Source: Tsuneonella deserti (GTDB lineage: Bacteria; Pseudomonadota; Alphaproteobacteria; Sphingomonadales; Sphingomonadaceae). Taken from it: a stretch of DNA of 64,000 nucleotides. The stretch spans positions 1,127,001-1,191,000 of the forward strand of contig NZ_BMKL01000001.1 of the NCBI RefSeq assembly GCF_014644315.1, written 5' to 3'. The notes under the pieces are model-generated. The model ran no database searches. It was given only the letters and a program-made list of their open reading frames with translations, and was not told the origin of the DNA. The position numbers were made by a program, and so were the translations under genes. This document shows positions 58,064 through 64,000 of the stretch, one piece after another (position 1 is the stretch's first letter; each line of letters begins with the position of its first letter).

Positions 58064-60123
58064 TACAGTAGCACCCAGGTTACGGCGCCAATGACGCCGA
58101 CGAGCATCCACAGCGCGTAAGTGGTGAGATAGCCCGACTGGATCCGCCGGTTCCCGACCGAGCCCTGCGCTACGACCCACGCCGCTCCGTTTGGCCCGAA
58201 GCGGTCGATGATACCTTCGTCACCCGTCTTCCAGAACAGGCGGCCGATCCAGAACGCCGGGCGCACGAAGATCAGGTTGTAGAGCTCGTCGAAATACCAC
58301 TTGTTGAAGAAGAACGAGTAGACGGGACCAAGCTGCCGCGCGGCTCGCTCCGGCATTCCGGTATCGCGGATGTAGCCGAGCCAGGCGATCGCGAAACCGA
58401 TCAACATGACGATAGTGGCGGTCAGCTTCACCCACAACGGAACGCCGTGCATCGCATGCATCAGACCTTCGTTGTAGAAGATCGCGCCCTTCCAGAAACC
58501 TTCCTGGTTGAGGAACGCGTCCTGGAAGACGAAGCCCGCGGCCACCGCCCCGAGCGTCAGCACGCCGAGCGGAACGAGCATCGAGACCGGGCTTTCATGC
58601 GGGTGATATCCCGCAGTGCCATCACCGTGATCGGGATGCGGCACATGATGCGCCACGTCGTGCCCGGCATCCTCCTGGACGGGCGGGTTGGCTTCCTCCG
58701 GCTCGTCATGCCCGTGATGGACGGCGTGCTGGATATGCTCGCTCTCGGCCCAGCGGGGCTTTCCGAAGAAGGTGAGGAAAATGAGGCGCCAGGAATAGAA
58801 GCTGGTCAGCAGCGCCGCGAACGCGCCGAGCCAGAACGCGAAGTGCGCCATCTCGGTGCCGCGGCCCCACGCTGCCTCGAGGATCGCGTCCTTCGAGTGG
58901 AAGCCGGCAAAGCCCGCGTGCAGCCAGTAGATGCCCACACCGGTGATCGCCAGCGTGCCGGCCATCATCGCCCAGAAGGTGAGCGGAATGCTCTTACGCA
59001 GGCCGCCATAGTACCGCATGTCCTGCTCGTGATGCATTGCGTGAATCACGCTGCCCGCGCCCAGGAAAAGCAGCGCCTTGAAGAACGCGTGCGTGAACAG
59101 ATGGAACATCGCCGCATTGTAGGCGCCGACGCCCGCTGCGAAGAACATGTAGCCCAGCTGCGAGCAGGTCGAATAGGCGATGACCCGCTTGATGTCCCAC
59201 TGCGTAGTCCCGACAGTGGCAGCGAACAGGCAGGTTGCCGCGCCGATGAAGGTCACGAACATCAGCGCGATTGGCGCTGCTTCGAACATCGGTGACAGCC
59301 GGCAGACCATGAACACGCCAGCGGTGACCATCGTCGCCGCGTGGATCAGTGCTGAGACGGGGGTCGGGCCCTCCATTGCATCGGGCAACCAGGTGTGCAG
59401 GCCAAGCTGCGCCGACTTGCCCATCGCGCCGATGAACAGGAGGATGCACAAGACGTCCATCGTATCGACGCGGTAGCCGAGGAAGCCGATCGTGCTGCCC
59501 GCCATCCCGGGCGCCGCAGCAAGAATCTCGGGGATCGAGACGGTGCCGAACACCAGGTACGTCCCGAAGATGCCGAGCATGAAGCCAAGGTCGCCGACGC
59601 GGTTGACCACGAACGCTTTGATCGCCGCCGCATTGGCGCTCGGCTTCCTGAACCAGAAACCGATCAGCAGGTAGCTCGCCAGGCCCACCCCTTCCCAGCC
59701 GAAGAACATCTGGACGAGGTTGTCCGCCGTCACCAGCATCAGCATCGCGAAGGTGAACAGGCTGAGGTAGGCGAAGAAACGCGGCTGATCCGGGTCCTCC
59801 TCCATGTAGCCCCAGCTGTAGAGATGCACGAGCGCGGACACCGTGGTGATGACCACCAGCATGACGGCGGTCAGCGTGTCGACCCGCAGTGCCCAGTCGA
59901 ACGCGAGATCGCCCGAACGCACCCACTGGAGCACCGGCACGACGCTCGCCTCGGCCGTCCCGTTCAGGAACCCGAGGAAGATCGGCCAGGACAGCGCGCA
60001 AGACAGGAACAGCGCGCCGGTCGTCAGGGATTTGACGACCGTGTTGCCGAGCGCTCGGTTGCCGAGGCCCCCGACGATGGCTGCGGCCAGAGGCGCGAAG
60101 ACGATGAGAAGGATCGGGTGCAA
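58063..60123 (-). CDS. nuoL: NADH-quinone oxidoreductase subunit L
   Basis: Largest proton-pumping subunit of complex I, 686 residues with about 16 helices and the long lateral amphipathic helix near the C-terminus. Motifs are [18 protein letters not shown] (Glu), [35 protein letters not shown] and [15 protein letters not shown] His/Glu-rich loop of about 55 residues lies near residues 460-515 (about 58590-58748). The start is TTG 60123, behind a GGGA-type site. Confidence 0.97.
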   Translation of the reverse strand: MHPILLIVFAPLAAAIVGGLGNRALGNTVVKSLTTGALFLSCALSWPIFLGFLNGTAEASVVPVLQWVRSGDLAFDWALRVDTLTAVMLVVITTVSALVHLYSWGYMEEDPDQPRFFAYLSLFTFAMLMLVTADNLVQMFFGWEGVGLASYLLIGFWFRKPSANAAAIKAFVVNRVGDLGFMLGIFGTYLVFGTVSIPEILAAAPGMAGSTIGFLGYRVDTMDVLCILLFIGAMGKSAQLGLHTWLPDAMEGPTPVSALIHAATMVTAGVFMVCRLSPMFEAAPIALMFVTFIGAATCLFAATVGTTQWDIKRVIAYSTCSQLGYMFFAAGVGAYNAAMFHLFTHAFFKALLFLGAGSVIHAMHHEQDMRYYGGLRKSIPLTFWAMMAGTLAITGVGIYWLHAGFAGFHSKDAILEAAWGRGTEMAHFAFWLGAFAALLTSFYSWRLIFLTFFGKPRWAESEHIQHAVHHGHDEPEEANPPVQEDAGHDVAHHVPHPDHGDGTAGYHPHESPVSMLVPLGVLTLGAVAAGFVFQDAFLNQEGFWKGAIFYNEGLMHAMHGVPLWVKLTATIVMLIGFAIAWLGYIRDTGMPERAARQLGPVYSFFFNKWYFDELYNLIFVRPAFWIGRLFWKTGDEGIIDRFGPNGAAWVVAQGSVGNRRIQSGYLTTYALWMLVGVIGAVTWVLL

Positions 60124-60129
60124 GGGTCT

Positions 60130-60435
60130 TTATCCCTTCAGCCGGTCGACGGAATCGACCGCGATTGTGCCGCGGCCGCGGAAATAGATGACCAGGATCG
60201 CCAGGCCGATTGCTGCCTCGCCCGCGGCGACGGTGAGAACGAACATCGCAAAGACCTGCCCGGTGAGATCGCCCAGAAAGCTGCTGAACGCGACCAGGTT
60301 GATGTTCACGGCCAGCAGGATCAGTTCGATCGCCATCAGGATCACGATGATGTTCTTGCGGTTGAGAAAGATGCCCAGCACGCCGAGCACGAACAGGATC
60401 GCGCCGACGACGATGTAATGTTCGAGGCCGATCAT
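60130..60435 (-). CDS. nuoK: NADH-quinone oxidoreductase subunit K
   Basis: Small three-helix complex I subunit of 101 residues with the two conserved Glu residues of the proton path ([13 protein letters not shown] and [12 protein letters not shown]). The start ATG 60435 ([11 protein letters not shown]) overlaps the nuoJ stop (ATGA), giving the normal family length; the reading frame is open further upstream but that is nuoJ sequence. Confidence 0.97.
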   Translation of the reverse strand: MIGLEHYIVVGAILFVLGVLGIFLNRKNIIVILMAIELILLAVNINLVAFSSFLGDLTGQVFAMFVLTVAAGEAAIGLAILVIYFRGRGTIAVDSVDRLKG

Positions 60436-61049
60436 AGCTTCATCCCCTCGCCCACCGGGGGACGCATCTTGACCACCGCGTCTTCGGGGCGGCGACGGTT
60501 CTGCCGGGAGATGTCCTGCGGTCGTGTATCCTTGCGTTCGCGGTGCGTGAGCACGATCGCCCCGATCATCGCTACAAGAAGGATGATGCCAGCGCTCTCG
60601 AACAGGAAGAGATAGCTGCCGTAGAGGAGCTGCCCGATGGCGGCGATATTGCTCACCTCCAGGGGAGCAGCTTGAGCGGCGGCCGCCGGGGCAAGGTCGA
60701 TCGACCCAGCCTGGTAGGCGCCGATACCGAACACCAGCTCGGCAAGCAGTACCGCGGCGATTGCGAGCCCGAGCGGGAAGTTCCGCACGAACCCGGCTCG
60801 CAACTCGGCGAAGTCGATGTCGAGCATCATGACGACGAACAGGAAAAGCACCGCGACCGCGCCGACATAGACGATGACCAGGAGCATCGCGATGAACTCC
60901 GCCCCTGCCAGCACCATCAGGCCCGCCGCGTTGAAGAACGCGAGGATGAGCCACAGCACCGAATGAACGGGATTGCGCGAGACGATCACGAACACCGCAG
61001 AAAGGATCGCGACCGCCGCGAAGAGATAGAAGGCAAGGACGTGGATCAT
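60432..61049 (-). CDS. nuoJ: NADH-quinone oxidoreductase subunit J
   Basis: Five-helix membrane subunit of complex I, 205 residues, including the conserved third helix with [21 protein letters not shown] basic, probably cytoplasmic, tail ([20 protein letters not shown]) follows. It starts 15 bases after nuoI. Confidence 0.96.
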   Translation of the reverse strand: MIHVLAFYLFAAVAILSAVFVIVSRNPVHSVLWLILAFFNAAGLMVLAGAEFIAMLLVIVYVGAVAVLFLFVVMMLDIDFAELRAGFVRNFPLGLAIAAVLLAELVFGIGAYQAGSIDLAPAAAAQAAPLEVSNIAAIGQLLYGSYLFLFESAGIILLVAMIGAIVLTHRERKDTRPQDISRQNRRRPEDAVVKMRPPVGEGMKL

Positions 61050-61064
61050 GAGTTGGCGGGGCCC

Positions 61065-61550
61065 CTATCGGTAGGGCGCATCGGCTTCAAGGTTCGCGGC
61101 CAGCGCCCGCTCCCACTTGTCCCCGTTGGCCAGCAGTTTCGCCTTGTCGTAGAGCAATTCCTCGCGCGTCTCGGTCGAGAACTCGAAGTTCGGCCCTTCG
61201 ACGATGGCATCGACCGGGCATGCTTCCTGGCAGAAGCCACAGTAGATACACTTCGTCATGTCGATATCGTAGCGCGTCGTCCGGCGGCTGCCGTCTTCGC
61301 GTGGCTCGCTCTCGATCGTGATCGCCTGCGCCGGACACACCGCTTCGCACAGCTTGCAGGCGATGCAACGCTCTTCTCCGTTCGGGTAACGTCGCAGCGC
61401 GTGCTCTCCGCGGAAGCGCGGGGACAGTGGGTTCTTCTCGAACGGATAGTTGATCGTCGCCTTCGGCTTGAAGAAGTACTTCAGCGTCAGGAGATGCGCC
61501 TTCACGAACTCCCACAGGGTGAACGACTTGATGAGATGGGCGACACTCAT
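61065..61550 (-). CDS. nuoI: NADH-quinone oxidoreductase subunit I
   Basis: Peripheral-arm subunit of complex I holding two 4Fe-4S clusters (N6a and N6b). The 161-residue protein has two CxxCxxCxxxCP motifs, [12 protein letters not shown] and [12 protein letters not shown], and the [16 protein letters not shown] approach. The start ATG 61550 ([15 protein letters not shown]) overlaps the nuoH stop (ATGA). Confidence 0.97.
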   Translation of the reverse strand: MSVAHLIKSFTLWEFVKAHLLTLKYFFKPKATINYPFEKNPLSPRFRGEHALRRYPNGEERCIACKLCEAVCPAQAITIESEPREDGSRRTTRYDIDMTKCIYCGFCQEACPVDAIVEGPNFEFSTETREELLYDKAKLLANGDKWERALAANLEADAPYR

Positions 61551-62599
61551 GCCCCGTACCTCGTGAACATGAGCCAGCCCGAGACGAGCACGACGAATGA
61601 AAGCGACAGCGGCAGGAACACTTTCCACCCCAGACGCATCAGTTGGTCATAGCGGTACCGCGGCACCGTCGCCTTCACCCAGCTGAAGATGAAGAAGAAA
61701 AACAGGATCTTCGCGAACAACCAGATCCAGCCCGGAATGTCGAACCAGGGGATGAGGTCGATGTTCAACGGGGGCAACCATCCGCCGAAGAACAGCGTCG
61801 CGTTGAGCGCACACATCAGCAGCACGTTGGCGTATTCGCCCAGCCAGTAGAGCGCGAAGCTCATGCTCGAGTATTCGGTCTGGTACCCGGCGACGAGTTC
61901 ACTCTCGGCCTCGGTCAGGTCGAAGGGCGCGCGAGCGGTTTCCGCCATGCTGGAAATGAGGAATACGACCCACATCGGAAACAGCAGCAGGTTGAACCAG
62001 AACCCGTTGACGATGCCCAGCCCATGCCCGCGTTGCGCTTCCACGATCGCGTTGAGATTGAACGAATTGGCGTAGAGCACGACGCAGATGAGCACAAAGC
62101 CGATCGAGACTTCGTAGCTGATCATCTGGGCCGCGGCGCGCATGGCGGAGAAAAACGGGTACTTCGAGTTCGAAGCCCAGCCGGCGATGACGATGCCGTA
62201 AACGCCGAGGCTGCTGATCGCGAGCACATAAAGCAGGCCGACGTTGATGTTGGCCAGCACCGCGCCCGAATTGAACGGAATGACCGCCCACGCCATCAGC
62301 GCAACGGTGAACGTGATAATCGGCGCGATCAGGAAGAGGCCCTTGTTAGCCGCCGATGGGATGATGGTCTCCTGCAGGAACACCTTCAGCCCGTCGGCGA
62401 AGCTCTGCAGCAGGCCGAACGGACCGACCACGTTGGGTCCGCGGCGCAGCGCCATCGCCGCCCAGATCTTGCGGTCGGCGTAGATGATCATCGCGACGGC
62501 CAGCATCAGCGGGAGGGCGATGAGAAGGATGCCGGCGATGGTCGCGGTGAACCACGCCCAGTCGTACGACATGCCCCATGATTGGAAGGTCTCGGTCAT
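61547..62599 (-). CDS. nuoH: NADH-quinone oxidoreductase subunit H
   Basis: Membrane subunit forming the quinone-binding chamber at the junction with the peripheral arm, 350 residues with eight helices. Conserved features are the [15 protein letters not shown] loop, [20 protein letters not shown] and the C-terminal [16 protein letters not shown]. Its ATG overlaps the nuoG stop (ATGA). Confidence 0.97.
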   Translation of the reverse strand: MTETFQSWGMSYDWAWFTATIAGILLIALPLMLAVAMIIYADRKIWAAMALRRGPNVVGPFGLLQSFADGLKVFLQETIIPSAANKGLFLIAPIITFTVALMAWAVIPFNSGAVLANINVGLLYVLAISSLGVYGIVIAGWASNSKYPFFSAMRAAAQMISYEVSIGFVLICVVLYANSFNLNAIVEAQRGHGLGIVNGFWFNLLLFPMWVVFLISSMAETARAPFDLTEAESELVAGYQTEYSSMSFALYWLGEYANVLLMCALNATLFFGGWLPPLNIDLIPWFDIPGWIWLFAKILFFFFIFSWVKATVPRYRYDQLMRLGWKVFLPLSLSFVVLVSGWLMFTRYGA

Positions 62600-64000
62600 T
62601 CCGCGGCCTCCGCCATCTCTTCACCGTGGAGCAGTTCAGCCGAACACCGCTGCATGACCACGCTCGCGCGCGCGATCGGATTGGTCAGGTAGAAATCCTT
62701 GACCGGATAAGCGATCCGTCCCTTCGCCTTCGCCGCCTTGGGCCTGGGAAGCTTGCCATAGTTTGCCAGCCCCTCGACGCCGAGTGCGGGCACCGCTTCG
62801 ATCATCTTCGCCTGCAATTCGGCGAGGCTGTCGAAACCGACGCTCACTTCGAAAGCATCGGCAAGCGCGCGCAGGATCGTCCAGTCCTCGCGGGCATCGC
62901 CGGGTGCGAAAACGGCTTTCTCGGCGAACTGAACCCGCCCTTCCGTGTTGACGTAAGTGCCATCCTTCTCGCTGTACGCAGCAGCCGGCAAGATGATGTC
63001 GGCGGCGTGCGCGCCCTTGTCGCCGTGGTGTCCGATATAGACCTTCAGGCTCCCGCCGAACTGTGACCAGTCCACCTCATCCGCGCCAAGCGCGAGCACG
63101 ACCTTGGGCGCCGCCTTGACGATGTCGGCGATGCCGCCCTTCTGCGCGAAGCCGAGCATCAATCCGCCCATGCGGCTCGCCGCCATGTGCAGGACGTTGA
63201 AGCCATTCCAGCCGTCGCGTTGCACGTCGAGCGACAGGGCTGCGTTGAGTGCTCCCGCCGCCAGCCCGGCACCGCCGAGGATAACCGCCGGACGCTCAGC
63301 CTTGACGAGAGCCTCGCTGACGTGGCCCGGCAAGTCATGCAGTACCGCTGCGTCGTCGCCCAGAAATTCGGCGGGAAAGGTGGTTTCCCACTTCGGCCCC
63401 ACGACGAACACCTTCGCGCCGCGCTTGACTGCCTTGCGCAGGCGGACATTGACCAGCGGCGCTTCCCAGCGGACGTGGCTGCCGACGATCAGGATCGCGT
63501 CGGCGGTTTCGATGCCCGCCAGCGTTGAATTGAAATTGACTGCTGCGAGGTTTTCGACCGGGTAATCCATTCCGGTCTGGCGCCCTTCGAGCAGGGTCGA
63601 TCCCATCGCGCCGAGCAGCGTCTTGGCGGCGAACATCGTCTCGCAGTCGACAAGGTCGCCGGCGATCGCCGCGATGCTCGCGCCCGGCTCGGCCTTGCGG
63701 ATCGCCGCGAAAGCCTCGTGCCAGGTCCCAGCCTCGAGTCTGCCACCTTTGCGGATCCATACCTTGTCGAGCCGCCGGCGGGTCAGGCCGTCGACCATGT
63801 AGCGGCCCTTGTCGCTCAGCCACTCTTCATTGACGTCGTCGTTGATCCGCGGGAGTGCGCGCAGGACCTCGCGGCCCCGGCTGTCGAGCCGGATGTTCGC
63901 GCCGACCGCGTCCGACACGTCTATCGAAAGAGTCTTCTTGAGCTCCCACGGCCGCGCCTCGAACGCATAGGGCCGCGAGGTGAGGGCGCCGACCGGGCAC
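62596..64000 (-). CDS. nuoG: NADH-quinone oxidoreductase subunit G (5' end outside window)
   Basis: Large peripheral iron-sulfur subunit of complex I; about 468 C-terminal codons are visible. At the window edge the protein reads [18 protein letters not shown], the end of the iron-sulfur region. The rest is the molybdopterin-oxidoreductase-like domain ([37 protein letters not shown]). The ferredoxin-like N-terminus and most cluster cysteines lie to the right of the window. An internal ATG at 63918 is not the start because the frame and homology continue upstream. Confidence 0.97.
   Translation of the reverse strand, partial: CPVGALTSRPYAFEARPWELKKTLSIDVSDAVGANIRLDSRGREVLRALPRINDDVNEEWLSDKGRYMVDGLTRRRLDKVWIRKGGRLEAGTWHEAFAAIRKAEPGASIAAIAGDLVDCETMFAAKTLLGAMGSTLLEGRQTGMDYPVENLAAVNFNSTLAGIETADAILIVGSHVRWEAPLVNVRLRKAVKRGAKVFVVGPKWETTFPAEFLGDDAAVLHDLPGHVSEALVKAERPAVILGGAGLAAGALNAALSLDVQRDGWNGFNVLHMAASRMGGLMLGFAQKGGIADIVKAAPKVVLALGADEVDWSQFGGSLKVYIGHHGDKGAHAADIILPAAAYSEKDGTYVNTEGRVQFAEKAVFAPGDAREDWTILRALADAFEVSVGFDSLAELQAKMIEAVPALGVEGLANYGKLPRPKAAKAKGRIAYPVKDFYLTNPIARASVVMQRCSAELLHGEEMAEAAE

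Noticed and set aside
56507..58120. A 537-codon plus-strand open frame opposite nuoM
   Set aside because: It is a shadow of a complete nuoM; the translation is low-complexity, rich in His, Gln, Glu and Arg, with no recognisable domain or ribosome site.

Overview
The window is dense, high-GC bacterial chromosome with short intergenic gaps and many 1 to 4 base stop/start overlaps (ATGA, GTGA, TGATG). Gene content and order point to an alphaproteobacterium of the order Sphingomonadales, most likely Erythrobacteraceae-like. The pointers are dusB-ntrB-ntrC, a fused ispDF, an E1-beta subunit with an N-terminal lipoyl domain, trpGDC-moaC followed by lexA-comEC-gltX-gltA, and nuoG-N followed by birA-coaX-rnj. 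The genus is inference. No phage, insertion sequence, CRISPR array or plasmid gene was seen.

Layout. 1-3193 (minus): nitrogen-regulation operon dusB-ntrB-ntrC, with ntrC cut by the left edge. 3263-5412 (plus): ispDF, an exported protein of unknown function, cinA. 5373-6760 (minus): lipA and a COQ10-like START protein. 6819-8478 (plus): beta-carbonic anhydrase and a NYN/LOTUS protein, ending at a bidirectional terminator shared with a minus-strand TPR protein (8552-9841). 10141-13778 (plus): gyrA and a TauD-type dioxygenase. 13775-17021: YhhN lysoplasmalogenase-like protein, trmFO, an EF-hand protein and a degenerate squalene/phytoene synthase relative. 17180-19382 (plus): three TadE/TadG-type genes of lower GC than their surroundings. 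19427-24043: pdhAB, ftsB, a small membrane protein and an acyl-CoA dehydrogenase. 24136-24212: tRNA-Arg(CCU). 24213-26898 (minus): grxC, nitrilase, DUF1178, uracil-DNA glycosylase family and DUF488. 27068-27547 (plus): a small heat-shock protein behind a sigma-32-like promoter and a ROSE-type RNA thermometer. 27863-30828 (minus): pyrG, secG, tpiA. 31022-39090 (plus): a long ppiD-trpE-...-trpGDC-moaC run. 39175-39858: lexA with its own SOS box. 39812-42050 (minus): comEC carrying a +1 frameshift. 42080-45008 (plus): gltX, gltA, a tiny membrane protein. 45005-51609: the most unusual block. 51616-64000 (minus): DUF1467, rnj, coaX, birA and nuoN to nuoG, with nuoG cut by the right edge.

The best candidate for an undescribed system is 45005-51609. 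Four minus-strand genes encode an Hpt-like protein whose phospho-accepting His is Gln, an unknown membrane protein, an unknown all-helical protein, and a histidine kinase whose H-box His is Pro but whose ATPase motifs are intact. They face an 878-residue membrane-anchored coiled-coil protein across a 72-base divergent promoter. That promoter holds a perfect CtrA-type half-site (TTAACCAT) and an 11-base inverted repeat whose arms end exactly in the two start codons. The sequence facts are direct; a role in cell-cycle or polarity signalling is inference.
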